From: Acinetobacter johnsonii CIP 64.6
GTDB taxonomy: Bacteria > Pseudomonadota > Gammaproteobacteria > Pseudomonadales > Moraxellaceae
Direction: 5' to 3'
NCBI RefSeq assembly: GCF_000368045.1
Contig: NZ_KB849235.1
Span: 1 to 60,802 of the forward strand
Length of the DNA stretch: 60,802 nucleotides
Part shown: positions 38,588-48,804 of the stretch, in pieces
Numbering within the stretch: position 1 is the first letter of the stretch
Layout: the number at the start of each line of letters is the position of its first letter
Position numbers and translations under genes: made by a program
The notes under the pieces: generated by a model
What the model saw: only the letters and a program-made list of their open reading frames with translations
Told to the model about the DNA's origin: nothing
Database searches by the model: none

Positions 38588-39183
38588 AGTCTGATAGTAG
38601 CTGGCATTGGGGCTTCGACGACACGAGTTGTAATCTTGGTTTGTACACTGCCTGTGGGAGATTCTTCGGATTTTTCCACTGCCTGTTCTGCTTTGGCTAC
38701 TTTGTTGTGATTTTTATCTTTCGGTGTAGCCGAACTTTGCGTTGACGAGTTTTGTTTCTTATTTTCTTTTGGTAAGGGCGGCGGACTAGCACTCTTCATC
38801 GATGGTGCAGTAACTGTTTCAGCTGGACGAAGAAAAGCTCTGCTTAATTCATCTTCTTTGGGTTGAGGAAAATCAGCAGGCGGCTCAGTTACATTTGAAG
38901 GTTGAACACTTTTAGAAGGGATGACTTTAGTCGCTTCAAAAATAGCTTCGGGTTCCCGCGTCGGGGCTTCATTATCGACTGAGGGTTCAGTGACATCGAC
39001 GCTAGAATTTTGGCTAACCTGTATTGAATCATTTTTTTGTTGTGTAAAAAAGTAAGTAAAACCAAGAGTGGCCATCAATAAGACACCACCCAAAAAACCA
39101 CCAAATGCATAGAGCATAGGTGAAATATTTTTCTTTTTTGTAGACGTCAAAATTTTGACTGAAGTCCGTTTTTCATGAGCCAT
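38584..39183 (-). CDS. T6SS accessory single-span membrane protein
   Basis: 199 residues. A short basic cytoplasmic tail is followed by one membrane helix (about 25-48, GGFLGGVLLMATLGFTYFF) and a long Pro/Ser/Glu/Lys-rich, probably disordered periplasmic region ending with a hydrophobic strand (RVVEAPMPATIRL). It resembles a TonB-like spacer in architecture. It lies between tssL and tagX, overlapping tagX. It is one of the genus-specific T6SS accessory genes; its function is unknown. Confidence 0.82.
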   Translation of the reverse strand: MAHEKRTSVKILTSTKKKNISPMLYAFGGFLGGVLLMATLGFTYFFTQQKNDSIQVSQNSSVDVTEPSVDNEAPTREPEAIFEATKVIPSKSVQPSNVTEPPADFPQPKEDELSRAFLRPAETVTAPSMKSASPPPLPKENKKQNSSTQSSATPKDKNHNKVAKAEQAVEKSEESPTGSVQTKITTRVVEAPMPATIRL

Positions 39184-39194
39184 GGAGTTAGTTC

Positions 39195-39992
39195 TTAGGG
39201 TAAATGAATAGTAATATGTGCCTGTTCTGTTGGCGTAGAAATGACATTTTCATATGTGGCCAAAGAATTCGTACTTTGCTTTGATAACATATAGCGCAAG
39301 CCTGCAAAGGATAAGAGCGCGAATAGGATTAGAAAAAGTAAAATCCAGTAAAAAGGAAGCTCACGGTGAATCATGTGTTTAATTTGATCGGGGAGCGATG
39401 CAAAAGGAGAAAAGGCAGCCTTTTTTCCTTTCAAATAGTCAATTTCATCGCCCACACGTGCCACCAAATGGTTTAAATTTTCTATAGATTCAATGCGATA
39501 TCTACCATGAAAACCTAGAAGCATGCAGTAATGATAAACTTCAAGTGCGGCTAATCGACTATTTCCTTTACGGCGTAACTCTTCTAAAATTTCGAAAAAA
39601 CGATAACCCGCAAGTTGCGAGCCAAATAAACTAAGCTGTAAGGGACTGATTAACCAACTATTTTGGAGCTCGAAAAATTGTGCATCTTGCTGAGTCACAA
39701 TGGTTTCATCTAATAATGCACAGTAAGCATATTTAGCATCTTGAATGTCATCTGATGAAAATTGTAATTTTCGGGCTTGGTTTTCAAAACGGTTGAGTAG
39801 GGCAATGATTTTTTCGCGAAATTCAGTCGAACTGCTCGGTATATATTTGTTTTTTAATAAAAATACAATATAAAACCCGTCATGGAGTAAGTCGACCAAG
39901 TTGGTTGTACTGGTGACTTTGGCGGTCATGGGCTGAGTAATTGAACCAGTTCCAATTTGTCCATCATCAAAAAGTGAAGGGGCATTATTCAT
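39195..39992 (-). CDS. tssL: T6SS membrane-complex protein TssL (DotU)
   Basis: 265 residues. The cytoplasmic DotU domain (about 25-205) shows KYAYCALLDETIV and the SWLISPLQLSLFG, GYRFFEILEELRRKGN and YHYCMLLGFHGRY motifs. A single C-terminal membrane helix (about 212-238) and a short periplasmic tail follow. There is no OmpA-type peptidoglycan-binding extension; that role is probably taken by TagN. It works with TssM in the envelope complex. The gap to tssK is 11 bases. Confidence 0.95.
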   Translation of the reverse strand: MNNAPSLFDDGQIGTGSITQPMTAKVTSTTNLVDLLHDGFYIVFLLKNKYIPSSSTEFREKIIALLNRFENQARKLQFSSDDIQDAKYAYCALLDETIVTQQDAQFFELQNSWLISPLQLSLFGSQLAGYRFFEILEELRRKGNSRLAALEVYHYCMLLGFHGRYRIESIENLNHLVARVGDEIDYLKGKKAAFSPFASLPDQIKHMIHRELPFYWILLFLILFALLSFAGLRYMLSKQSTNSLATYENVISTPTEQAHITIHLP

Positions 39993-40003
39993 GATTCATT
40001 TCC

Positions 40004-41368
40004 TTAGCCATTCATCACAGCAATCAATTCAACAGCAATATCTTGGAAACCTGCCGGAATATAAATACAAATCGACTCGGCATCCAACATGCGTTGGTAT
40101 AAGTCATTATTTGGTTCAATTTCAAAGTAACTCACACCAGATCGCACTGGAATAGCGGTTGGAACCTGCATTAAATGATGCAAAGGAACTGCAGGGAGTG
40201 CGGCGATGACGCGCTGTTCAACATCTACGGTATTGCCCACTTTAAAGCGCAACGGAACCAATTGAATCAGTTCGTGGCTTTGCATCATGCTGCTAGAAAC
40301 AGCCAAGTAAAGTCTTGAATCTCGAGTAATTTTGTCTGACTCTAAACTGCCTAACCAATAAGATGGTCGCGTTTCTTTCAATTGAATGCTGATATAGCGG
40401 TTTGAAATAATCGTATCTAATAACTCACGTAGAATGACATCGAGCTGACTAAAACTTTCTTGTAAATTATGATGTTGGTAGCGAGGTAAATGATCAACCT
40501 CATGAGCCGTTGAAAAAGTCAGCAATGAGCCAGTCAAACGTAATAATTCAAAGAATAGCCGCTCTGGATGGATATGCGGGTATTGCAATAAATGATTCAA
40601 CGTCGCGTGTGCTGTGTTGAGTGCATTAACCAGCCAAAATGACACAATGTCGCCAGAGCGAAATTCAATCAGTTTTTGCTCGTTTTCTCGATTATTACTT
40701 TGAATGGTTTTAATTTTCGCTTTGATAACATTTAAACTGCGTTTCAAACTCGAGATAAGATTTTCAGAAGATTCAATATGCAAGATAGGCGGAATAAAAT
40801 GACGATCAAATTCAAATTGACCTGAGCTTTGACGTTTAATTTTTGCTAAAGCTAAATACAAAAAGCCATCAAGCTCTTGATTCGGTTCTGCGTTGACCTC
40901 TAACAAGCGAAACTCTGCACGGCGGCGCAATAAGGTGATATCTGCTGCAGTTGCATCTGTAAATAAATCATGAGTTGAGGTTAGATAAGAATGATAGCGA
41001 CCGAACTGTGCACTATTTTCAGCGGTCACATTTTTCTTATTGGCTTGTACAATCGGCAAAGCCAAATAAACCAAGATTTCGCCACGTAAATTCAGTTCAT
41101 CTAATAACACTGGCTCTGGCAATAAATCACGTGCCGGCGCCTGATAGATTTCGCCATCTTGCCAAATCATACTAATACTTTCGAGTGCCAAGATATGTGT
41201 GTGTAACTGGGCTTCATCAAATTGAATATTTTGAATGCCATAGGCAAATGGAATTGTGGAACGAATGGTATGATTCAGACGTTGTTCATGATACGCATCT
41301 TGTAATTGAAAATGTTGAGGACGTAAAAATAGACCTTCACCCCAAAGTATTTTTTCTGCTTTAAACAT
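40004..41368 (-). CDS. tssK: T6SS baseplate protein TssK
   Basis: 454 residues, normal length. The N-terminal KILWGEGLFLRPQHFQLQDAYHEQ is the TssK signature. The C-terminal domain (about 320-454) would contact the TssL/TssM membrane complex. TssK trimers link the baseplate to the membrane complex. It is translationally close to tssA (5-base gap). Confidence 0.95.
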   Translation of the reverse strand: MFKAEKILWGEGLFLRPQHFQLQDAYHEQRLNHTIRSTIPFAYGIQNIQFDEAQLHTHILALESISMIWQDGEIYQAPARDLLPEPVLLDELNLRGEILVYLALPIVQANKKNVTAENSAQFGRYHSYLTSTHDLFTDATAADITLLRRRAEFRLLEVNAEPNQELDGFLYLALAKIKRQSSGQFEFDRHFIPPILHIESSENLISSLKRSLNVIKAKIKTIQSNNRENEQKLIEFRSGDIVSFWLVNALNTAHATLNHLLQYPHIHPERLFFELLRLTGSLLTFSTAHEVDHLPRYQHHNLQESFSQLDVILRELLDTIISNRYISIQLKETRPSYWLGSLESDKITRDSRLYLAVSSSMMQSHELIQLVPLRFKVGNTVDVEQRVIAALPAVPLHHLMQVPTAIPVRSGVSYFEIEPNNDLYQRMLDAESICIYIPAGFQDIAVELIAVMNG

Positions 41369-41373
41369 TTAGA

Positions 41374-42504
41374 TTACCAATCGTTTGATTCATTTGCTTG
41401 TTGCACGCCCAGTAGTTCTTGGACGTTATGCAGTGGATTTTCGTTTTTAATGACTTGATTTAACCACTCATGTAGTGGCATCTGACTCCACTTGATGGTT
41501 TTCTGTAACATATAGCTTACGGGACTATGCGGTTCATTGGCTTGGAAATAGTCAGAAATTTCTTGTAATACCCGCATGGCTTGTTCACGGTTTGCTAAGT
41601 GATTTTGCGGTTGAACCTGAAAGCCTTTGGATGGATGGACGGTGTTCATGTCAATCTCTTGTTCTTTGTGCTGAGTAAATGAAAGTGCCTGTGTTGTTAT
41701 CGTTGCGGCAGCAGAAGACTCAGACGTTTGTGTCGCCATTACAGGCTGAGTAAAAACATCGGTTTTGTAGAGCTTTTTTAAACTGGTGTGGATGTTTTCA
41801 AGCTGAGTATCAATCGCAGCAAAGCTTGGTGCATCTAAGCCCATTAAGGTATCTAATACACTTTTCAAAATTGACCATTCAGCCAGAATCGCCGAAAAAT
41901 GTTGATAGTTCTGATATTGAAATGATTTTGATGTATTGAACAAGCTCTGCTCAAATTGTTCCAAAATCTGAGAGCTATTGGCATCATCCGTATAACTTTC
42001 GACTTGTTTCAACAAATGGTTTTTTTGTCTCAATAAGGCTTCATAATCACTGAGTGAAAATGAAGGAACATTCACGATAGCGACTTGTTTAATCAGTGGA
42101 ATCAAATGATTAATTGAACCTTGTAATAAACCTAGACGTTGATCTAAATCTTCTTCTTCAATTTCAGGATGAAGTTGTGTCCAATACTCATTTAGCGTCC
42201 GGTGCATAAGCTCTAGGGCTTTTGCGGTGCCTTCGAATCCGTATAAATTTGACCACGCTTCAAGTACCCAGCCCAATAAGCGTAAATCCTTCGATTTTTC
42301 CGTGAGAAGTTCGATAGATTTTTGTTCAACGAAATGCCAGTCTGCTTGCTTGGGTTCAGCGACCCAGTCGCCTTGATCGAGTAGTGGATCATCCTGAGTT
42401 TTTGCAATTTTGATAGCGTGGAATTCATTGGAAAAAGACAAGTCTTGTCCACATGGTTGATCGCTTGAGATAGGAGACAATAAAGGCTCGATTTCTAAGC
42501 TCAT
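41374..42504 (-). CDS. tssA: T6SS protein TssA (ImpA N-terminal domain)
   Basis: 376 residues. The N-terminal ImpA_N domain (about 1-130) contains PCGQDLSFSNEF, DWHFVEQKSIELL, DLRLLGWVLEAW and LYGFEGTAKALELM. The C-terminal part is short (MRVLQEISDYFQANEPHSPVSYMLQKTIKWSQMPLHEWL), as in the class with a VasL-like tail. TssA coordinates tail polymerisation at the distal end. Confidence 0.93.
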   Translation of the reverse strand: MSLEIEPLLSPISSDQPCGQDLSFSNEFHAIKIAKTQDDPLLDQGDWVAEPKQADWHFVEQKSIELLTEKSKDLRLLGWVLEAWSNLYGFEGTAKALELMHRTLNEYWTQLHPEIEEEDLDQRLGLLQGSINHLIPLIKQVAIVNVPSFSLSDYEALLRQKNHLLKQVESYTDDANSSQILEQFEQSLFNTSKSFQYQNYQHFSAILAEWSILKSVLDTLMGLDAPSFAAIDTQLENIHTSLKKLYKTDVFTQPVMATQTSESSAAATITTQALSFTQHKEQEIDMNTVHPSKGFQVQPQNHLANREQAMRVLQEISDYFQANEPHSPVSYMLQKTIKWSQMPLHEWLNQVIKNENPLHNVQELLGVQQANESNDW

Positions 42505-42525
42505 AATTTTACACTCTATATTCTA

Positions 42526-45213
42526 TTAAACTTGATTCGCTTTATTTTTAGCAGGATGTCGTTTCTTTTTAGCCGTGGTCTTTTCGACAGGGTCTAAAAC
42601 ATAAGTAATTTCATCATCTTTGACATCGATCTGAATGACTTTAGGCAAATGATCTGCTGCCAAAGCCATCAATATTTCTGTGGCTAAAGCAGGCAATATA
42701 CTGGCATTTAAAATGTGATCAACATTTCGTGCGCCGCTATCGACTTCCGTACAGCGACTTAATAACAGTTCTACCAGTTCCTCTGAATATTGAACTTTGG
42801 TTTGGTACTGCTTCTCAAGGCGAGAGGTTATTTTCTTGATTTTATGATGGATAATTTGAACCAGTAAATCATCATGCAGTGGGAAATAGGGAACGATACG
42901 CATGCGCCCTAAAAAAGCAGGTTTAAATTGTTTATATAAACTTGGTTTTAACTGCTCAGCTAAGCTTTCTGCAGTTGGCCATGTCTCAATCGGTTGATTC
43001 AAACAGGCCTGCATAATGGCATTCGAACCTACATTTGAGGTCAAAATAATGGTGGTATTCTTAAAGTCGATGATTCGGCCTTCACCATCTTCAAGCGTAC
43101 CTTTGTCGAAAACTTGATAAAAGAGTTCTTGAACATCGTTGTGTGCTTTTTCAATTTCATCCAATAAAACCACACTATAAGGATTGCGGCGAACTGCTTC
43201 AGTCAGCACACCACCTTGACCATATCCCACATATCCTGGTGGAGCACCTTTTAAAGAAGAAACGGTATGTGCTTCTTGATATTCAGACATATTAATAGTG
43301 ATTAGGTGGGATTCTCCACCATAAAGCTCACTCGCCAGCGCAAGTGCGGTTTCGGTTTTACCGACGCCACTAGGCCCCACCAACATGAACACACCTTGCG
43401 GTTTATTAGGATCATCCAATTTTGCTTTAGATGTTTTAATTCCCTGAACCAGTTGATGTAGGGCAGAGTCTTGTCCCATAACACGCTCAGCCAGTTTACT
43501 TTCTAGGCTGAGAATTTGTTTTATTTCATCGTTCACCATATTGCCCACAGGAATACCGGTCCAGTCTGAAATAATTTCATTAATGATTTGTGTATTAACA
43601 CGCTCAAACACTAAGGGATTCTGGCCTTGTACATTGCTTAATTCTTCACAAAGCGCAGCAATCTCTTTTTGATCGTTATTAGCCGTTGTATCTTGTTGGA
43701 GTCGTTTTATCTGTTCAACAAGCGCTCTTTCTTTTTGCCATTGCGTTTGAGTGTGTTCAATTTCGCAATCAAGCTGCGCTAGTTTTTGCTTCAAATCGTG
43801 CAAGCGCTCATGATGAATCGGTAAATTTTTATGTTCATTTTCTAAAATCTCATATTCAAGTTTGAGATTATGTTGTTGAGCAAGTATCTGATCTAACTTT
43901 ACAGGTTGTGCATTCTGAGTGAGTGCTACACGCGCTGCGGCTGTATCCAGTACACTAATTGCTTTGTCTGGGAGTTGACGACCACTAATATAACGATGTG
44001 AAGAGTGTACGGCTGTGACGATGGCTTCATCATCAATATTTAAATTAAAATGATTGGCCATGATTGGTAGCATGGCACGTAACATATCGATGGCGACATC
44101 TTCGGTTGGTTCTTCAACTTTAACGACTTGAAAGCGTCGACTGAGTGCCGCATCTTTCTCAAAATATTGTTTATATTCAGCCCATGTGGTTGCTGCAATG
44201 GTACGTAACTCACCACGAGCCAGTGCTGGTTTTAATAGATTGGCAGCATCATTTTGGCCTGCTTGACCTCCTGCACCAATCAAAGTGTGGGCTTCATCAA
44301 TAAATAAAATTATAGGATGAGTGGCAGACTGAACTTCTTGAATTACTTGTTTCAAGCGATTTTCAAATTCACCTTTTACACTGGCACCTGCTTGTAATAG
44401 CCCCATATCAAGCGTATGCAGCTGAACATTTTTTAAAGCATCAGGCACTTGGTTGTTCACGATTTTTAACGCCAAACCTTCAACGACAGCCGTTTTTCCT
44501 ACACCAGGCTCACCAGTTAAGATGGGGTTGTTTTGACGTCGACGCATCAGGATATCGAGCATTAAACGTATTTCAAACTCACGACCGATAACAGGGTCGA
44601 TAAGGCCATTTTGTGCCTTTTGGGTCAGGTTAATCGTATATTGATCAAGTGCTGGCGTTTTGTTTTTAAGCAGATGTTGTGCAGGTTCAGTGCTTTCGAT
44701 TGGCGCTGGTTCCTGTAAAATGTCTTGTTCGATACTGTTTGAGCAAAGGTCTAAAAATTTATGCTTCATTGTATCGATCGGGAACAGTTCAAATTGGCTT
44801 GAAGCACGTAATGCCATTTGATGCAAATCTGGTGCTGTTAAAAGTGCTACTAAGATATGACCCGTTCGAATGACAGGATTTTGTTCGGCTGAAGCAAGTA
44901 ACCACGCTTGCTCCAATAAACGAATAGTGGATTGAGCAAAGATAGGGGTACGGGTATTTCCTTTAGGTAACTGGGAAAGACTGAGTTGTAAATCCTTAAC
45001 TAAAAAATCATGGGAAATTTTATATTTTTCAACTAATAAGTGGAGATCATTTGGTTCTGGTTGTTCTAATAATTCAAGAAAAAAATGCTCTATTTCAATT
45101 TCATAATTTTGTTGATTAATACAACTATTTGCAGACTTCTCTAGAGCAACACGTGCATGATTAGATAGCTTCTTAATTAATATTTTAAGGTTATTCATAT
45201 GTAACTCAGTCAT
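42526..45213 (-). CDS. tssH: T6SS sheath-disassembly ATPase TssH (ClpV)
   Basis: 895 residues. An N-terminal ClpN repeat domain is followed by two AAA+ modules. Walker A1 is GEPGVGKT at 234-241, Walker B1 is ILFIDEAH, Walker A2 is GPSGVGKT and Walker B2 is VVLLDEIEKAH. A short middle domain of heptads (about 415-510) and a basic C-terminal tail (TTAKKKRHPAKNKANQV) are seen. It recycles contracted TssB/TssC sheath. It is the first gene of the leftward operon. An in-frame ATG at 45198 with a GAG upstream is an alternative start. Confidence 0.95.
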   Translation of the reverse strand: MTELHMNNLKILIKKLSNHARVALEKSANSCINQQNYEIEIEHFFLELLEQPEPNDLHLLVEKYKISHDFLVKDLQLSLSQLPKGNTRTPIFAQSTIRLLEQAWLLASAEQNPVIRTGHILVALLTAPDLHQMALRASSQFELFPIDTMKHKFLDLCSNSIEQDILQEPAPIESTEPAQHLLKNKTPALDQYTINLTQKAQNGLIDPVIGREFEIRLMLDILMRRRQNNPILTGEPGVGKTAVVEGLALKIVNNQVPDALKNVQLHTLDMGLLQAGASVKGEFENRLKQVIQEVQSATHPIILFIDEAHTLIGAGGQAGQNDAANLLKPALARGELRTIAATTWAEYKQYFEKDAALSRRFQVVKVEEPTEDVAIDMLRAMLPIMANHFNLNIDDEAIVTAVHSSHRYISGRQLPDKAISVLDTAAARVALTQNAQPVKLDQILAQQHNLKLEYEILENEHKNLPIHHERLHDLKQKLAQLDCEIEHTQTQWQKERALVEQIKRLQQDTTANNDQKEIAALCEELSNVQGQNPLVFERVNTQIINEIISDWTGIPVGNMVNDEIKQILSLESKLAERVMGQDSALHQLVQGIKTSKAKLDDPNKPQGVFMLVGPSGVGKTETALALASELYGGESHLITINMSEYQEAHTVSSLKGAPPGYVGYGQGGVLTEAVRRNPYSVVLLDEIEKAHNDVQELFYQVFDKGTLEDGEGRIIDFKNTTIILTSNVGSNAIMQACLNQPIETWPTAESLAEQLKPSLYKQFKPAFLGRMRIVPYFPLHDDLLVQIIHHKIKKITSRLEKQYQTKVQYSEELVELLLSRCTEVDSGARNVDHILNASILPALATEILMALAADHLPKVIQIDVKDDEITYVLDPVEKTTAKKKRHPAKNKANQV

Positions 45214-45573
45214 GCTTTATAGCAAAGTTTTTACAAGACAAATATGCCAATGGCTATCTGTGTTTTTAGTGTAAATATAAAATTATTTATAAATTAGCAT
45301 TTTACAAGCCATTATAAATGCTATTTGGCGAGTATTTTATATATATGGCATCATAATACACAAATGAAATTTAGATAAAAAAGAAGATATATTACAAAAA
45401 ACAAACATAGTTACTTTTGAGTAATATTTCTTTCCTTGACTTTAGGTACCATATTTTTGTTAAATCCAAGCGCATTATATAAGCAGAAAGTATTTACCTA
45501 GGGTGTGTATATTTTAAATCGCAGTTACTGATAATAATTTTAATTTTTTATTCATAAAGGTTTGAGGCAAGTT
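45214..45573. promoter_or_regulatory. Divergent promoter region of the T6SS cluster
   Basis: 360 bases, strongly AT-rich, between leftward tssH and rightward T6SS genes. The best rightward promoter candidate is TTGACT at 45436-45441 with TTAAAT at 45460-45465 (18-base spacer). The high AT content fits silencing by an H-NS-like protein, known for T6SS clusters; no specific operator could be picked out. A GAGG ribosome site near 45564 precedes the first rightward gene. Confidence 0.5.
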
Positions 45574-46224
45574 TTGAAAAAATATTATTTAATTTTACCT
45601 ACATTTGTTTTATTGGCGGTGACACCATTTACTTTTGCAGCGGCAGAAGAGGGTATTAGTTTAAAAAATAAGTGTATTAAAGATTACCCATTGGTAAATG
45701 GTGAGACTGATCACAATTTACTAAGTTTATATGCACAAATTTGCGATAGTAAAAATAAAAAAAATGATGAGCTAAAAAATAAATTATTAGTTCAAGCTGC
45801 AAGTCGATATCAAGAACTAGGGAAAAGTTATAAAGCACTTCAACTGGTTGAAGAGTTAAATACGCGAAATATTAATCATACATCATTAACAGATACTCGG
45901 TTTTTAGCTGGCGTTTCGATTGCAAATACGGCGTTAAACCATATGCGTCAAGAAGAAATGCGCTATTTATCTGCAGACTTAACTTATCCGCCTGCTAAAG
46001 ATTTGTCTAATCTCGTTCGTAACTCTTTGCCTGCGCCAGATACGAGTGATGCAAAGGCCGTGGTGATCAAAGCACCAAAGAAAACCACGCGTAAAATCGC
46101 AAGTTCAACCAAACAAACCACAAAGAAAACAATGGCTCAGGTGGCAAAACCCAAAAAAGTTGAGAAAGCACAATCAACTGAAGTGGCGAGCAAACCGAAT
46201 ACGAATCCCTTCAATTCACTTTAA
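45574..46224 (+). CDS. asaA: Periplasmic T6SS accessory protein (AsaA-like)
   Basis: 216 residues from the TTG at 45574, with GAGG 5 bases upstream. A TTG at 45562 gives four more residues. A signal peptide ends FTFAAAEE. The mature part has two Cys (NKCIKDY, AQICDS), a helical segment, and a Lys/Thr-rich basic tail like that of wall-binding proteins. It is the first gene of the tssB operon. A periplasmic TssM-binding protein called AsaA has been described for Acinetobacter T6SS; position and signal peptide fit, but I assign the name from memory. Confidence 0.72.
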   Translation: MKKYYLILPTFVLLAVTPFTFAAAEEGISLKNKCIKDYPLVNGETDHNLLSLYAQICDSKNKKNDELKNKLLVQAASRYQELGKSYKALQLVEELNTRNINHTSLTDTRFLAGVSIANTALNHMRQEEMRYLSADLTYPPAKDLSNLVRNSLPAPDTSDAKAVVIKAPKKTTRKIASSTKQTTKKTMAQVAKPKKVEKAQSTEVASKPNTNPFNSL

Positions 46225-46264
46225 AAACTTTCATTTTTGAAATAATAAAAAATAGGATTTTCAT

Positions 46265-46768
46265 ATGGCTAAACGTGAAAGCGTCCAGAAAAAGTTACAG
46301 CGTATTCGACCACCTCGGGTACAACTGACTTATGATGTTGAGGTTGGTGATGCTAAAGAAATTAAGGAATTACCATTTGTTGTTGGTGTTTTAGGTGATT
46401 TTTCCGCGGCATCTGAAATAGAAAAAACCAAGCTCAAAGACAAAAAATTTATTAATGTTGATTTGGAAAACATTGATGAAGTCATGGAGTCTTTAGCACC
46501 ACGTGCAGCCTATCAAGTTGAAAATACATTGACTGAAGAAGGTGGACGTATGTCTGTTGATTTGACGTTTAAGTCGATGGAAGATTTTCGTCCTGAAAAT
46601 GTGGTTCAGCAAGTGGATCCTTTGAAAAAGTTGGTAGAAGCTCGTGAACGTTTGACTGATTTGCGTAACAAAATTTCGAATAATGAGCGCTTAGAAGATC
46701 TACTTGATCAAGTTCTGCACAATACAGATCAAGTGCGTAAAATGAGTGTGGAGGCTGAAAATGAATAA
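46265..46768 (+). CDS. tssB: T6SS sheath small subunit TssB (VipA)
   Basis: 167 residues, full length. PPRVQLTYDVEVGDAKEIKELPFVVGVLGDFS is the N-terminal family block, and DLTFKSMEDFRPENVVQQV lies in the middle. It pairs with TssC to build the contractile sheath. The stop overlaps the tssC start by 8 bases, with GGAGG inside the tssB end serving tssC. Confidence 0.97.
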   Translation: MAKRESVQKKLQRIRPPRVQLTYDVEVGDAKEIKELPFVVGVLGDFSAASEIEKTKLKDKKFINVDLENIDEVMESLAPRAAYQVENTLTEEGGRMSVDLTFKSMEDFRPENVVQQVDPLKKLVEARERLTDLRNKISNNERLEDLLDQVLHNTDQVRKMSVEAENE

Positions 46769-48242
46769 TGCCCAATCTGCTGCAGTTGCTCAAGATACCA
46801 CTGAAGAATTTACGCTATTAGATTCAATTGTTGAACGTAGTCGAATTGCTCGAAATGAAGAAGAGCATGATCGTGCGAAAAGTTTAATTGGCGAGCTCGC
46901 TAAAGAAGTGATGGCGGGGACGATTACTGTTTCAGAAAATATGACATTATCGATTGATAAGCGTATTGCTGAAATTGATGCACTCATTTCAACGCAGCTC
47001 AGTAAAATTATCCATGACGAACAATTTCAAAAAATTGAATCGACATGGCGCGGTTTATATTACTTTTGCCAAGAAACGCCATCTAATCCATTGATTAAGA
47101 TTCGTATGTTGAATACAACGAAGAAAGAATTAATCAAGGATTTTCAAGGCGCAACGGACTTTGATCAAAGTACATTGTTTAAAAAGATCTATGAAGAAGA
47201 ATATGGGTCATTTGGTGGTGCGCCATATGCCACATTAATTGGCGATTTTGAGTTTGATCGTACACCTTCAGACATGTATTTGCTGGAACAAATTTCACAT
47301 GTTGCTGCAGCTGCACATGCACCCTTTATTTCTGCAGCAGATGCTAACATCCTCGGATTGGAGTCATTTACGGATATTGACCGTCCGCGTGAAGTATCCA
47401 AAATTTTTGAAACCGCTGAATATGTTCAGTGGCGTTCTTTCCGAGAAAGTGATGATGCGCGCTATGTTGCATTAACAATGCCGCGTGTATTGGGTCGTCT
47501 GCCTTATCACCCTAAGGAAGGTACAGCGACTGAAGGCTTTAATTTTGTGGAAGAAGTCTCAGGGCAAAATCACGATGAATATTTATGGATGAATGCTGCC
47601 TATGCTTTTGGCACGCGTTTGACCAATGCTTTTGATATGCATGGTTGGTGTGCTGCCATTCGTGGGGTTGAAGGTGGTGGTTTAGTAGAAGGATTACCCG
47701 TTCATACCTTTAAAACCAGTGATGGTGAAGTGGTCTTTAAATGTCCGACTGAAATTGCGATCACCGATCGTCGTGAAAAAGAGCTCAGTGATCTTGGCTT
47801 TATTCCTTTAGTACACTGTAAAAATACAGATTACGCAGCATTTTTTGGTGCGCAATCGACGCAGAAACCTAAAAAGTATAATAGCGATTCTGCCAATGCA
47901 AACTCTGCTTTATCTAGCCAAATTCAGTACATTATGGCCGTTTCACGTATTGCACATTATTTAAAAGCCATGATGCGAGATAAAGTCGGAAGCTTTGCTT
48001 CGGCTGGAAACATTGAAACATTTCTAAATGAGTGGTTGGCTCAATATATTTTGCTTGATGACGGGGCTTCACAAGAGGCGAAAGCGCAATATCCGCTGCG
48101 TGAAGCATCTGTCAAAGTTGTAGAGAACCCAGCACAACCGGGGCACTACAAATCTGTGGTTTTCTTAAGACCACATTTCCAGTTGGATGAGTTGTCAGTA
48201 TCACTGCGACTTGTTACTGAGTTACCTCAGTCCTCAAACTAA
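46761..48242 (+). CDS. tssC: T6SS sheath large subunit TssC (VipB)
   Basis: 493 residues from the ATG at 46761 (GGAGG 7 bases upstream). The longer frame from 46746 has no site. Motifs KIESTWRGLYYFCQETP, GSFGGAPYATLIGDFEF and the terminal FRPHFQLDELSVSLRLVTELP (here LRPHFQ) are intact. It forms the sheath with TssB. It also shows the conserved MNAAYAFGTRLTNAFDMHGWCAAIRGVEGGG segment. Confidence 0.97.
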   Translation: MNNAQSAAVAQDTTEEFTLLDSIVERSRIARNEEEHDRAKSLIGELAKEVMAGTITVSENMTLSIDKRIAEIDALISTQLSKIIHDEQFQKIESTWRGLYYFCQETPSNPLIKIRMLNTTKKELIKDFQGATDFDQSTLFKKIYEEEYGSFGGAPYATLIGDFEFDRTPSDMYLLEQISHVAAAAHAPFISAADANILGLESFTDIDRPREVSKIFETAEYVQWRSFRESDDARYVALTMPRVLGRLPYHPKEGTATEGFNFVEEVSGQNHDEYLWMNAAYAFGTRLTNAFDMHGWCAAIRGVEGGGLVEGLPVHTFKTSDGEVVFKCPTEIAITDRREKELSDLGFIPLVHCKNTDYAAFFGAQSTQKPKKYNSDSANANSALSSQIQYIMAVSRIAHYLKAMMRDKVGSFASAGNIETFLNEWLAQYILLDDGASQEAKAQYPLREASVKVVENPAQPGHYKSVVFLRPHFQLDELSVSLRLVTELPQSSN

Positions 48243-48288
48243 TTTGAGTGCCAACACATAATAACTTTAGAATAGGAAAAGATTACAA

Positions 48289-48792
48289 ATGAAAGACATA
48301 TACGTACAGTTCAGAGGTAAATATAAGGTCGATGGCGAGTCGCGCGATACAGAGCACCAAGGTTGGTTAGAGGTGAACTCTTGGTCACACAATATTCGTC
48401 AGCCAAAGTCTGCAACATCATCAAGTGTTGGTGGTCATACGGCAGAACGTGTTGAACACTCAGACATGCTTTTTGTTAAAGATTTGGATGCAACCAGTCC
48501 AAAACTTTGGGAAGCATGTTCAGCCGGTTATACCTTTGATGAAGTACAAATTGATTTTTATCGCGCAAATGGCGATAAGCGCATCAAGTATCTACAAATT
48601 AAATTGAAGCATGTTTTGGTTTCAAGTGTTACACCAACAGTAAGTGAGGAAGGTGTTCCGCTTGAAGGGTTTGGTTTGAAATATGCTGCTGTGGAATGGA
48701 CGTATAACCAGCAAGATATTAATGGCACACAAAAAGGTGCTGTGACCAAGAAATGGTCTTTATCAAACAATACTGCATCATACGCTGCATAA
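48289..48792 (+). CDS. hcp: T6SS tube protein Hcp (TssD)
   Basis: 167 residues. DIYVQFRGKYKVDGESRDTEHQGWLEVNSWSHNIRQP is the Hcp start block, and KDLDATSPKLWEACSAGYTFDEVQIDFYRANGDKRIKYLQIKLKHV the middle. It stacks as hexameric rings into the inner tube and is secreted. AGGAAAAG precedes the ATG. It is followed by a hairpin. Confidence 0.97.
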   Translation: MKDIYVQFRGKYKVDGESRDTEHQGWLEVNSWSHNIRQPKSATSSSVGGHTAERVEHSDMLFVKDLDATSPKLWEACSAGYTFDEVQIDFYRANGDKRIKYLQIKLKHVLVSSVTPTVSEEGVPLEGFGLKYAAVEWTYNQQDINGTQKGAVTKKWSLSNNTASYAA

Positions 48793-48804
48793 AAATAACT
48801 GAAA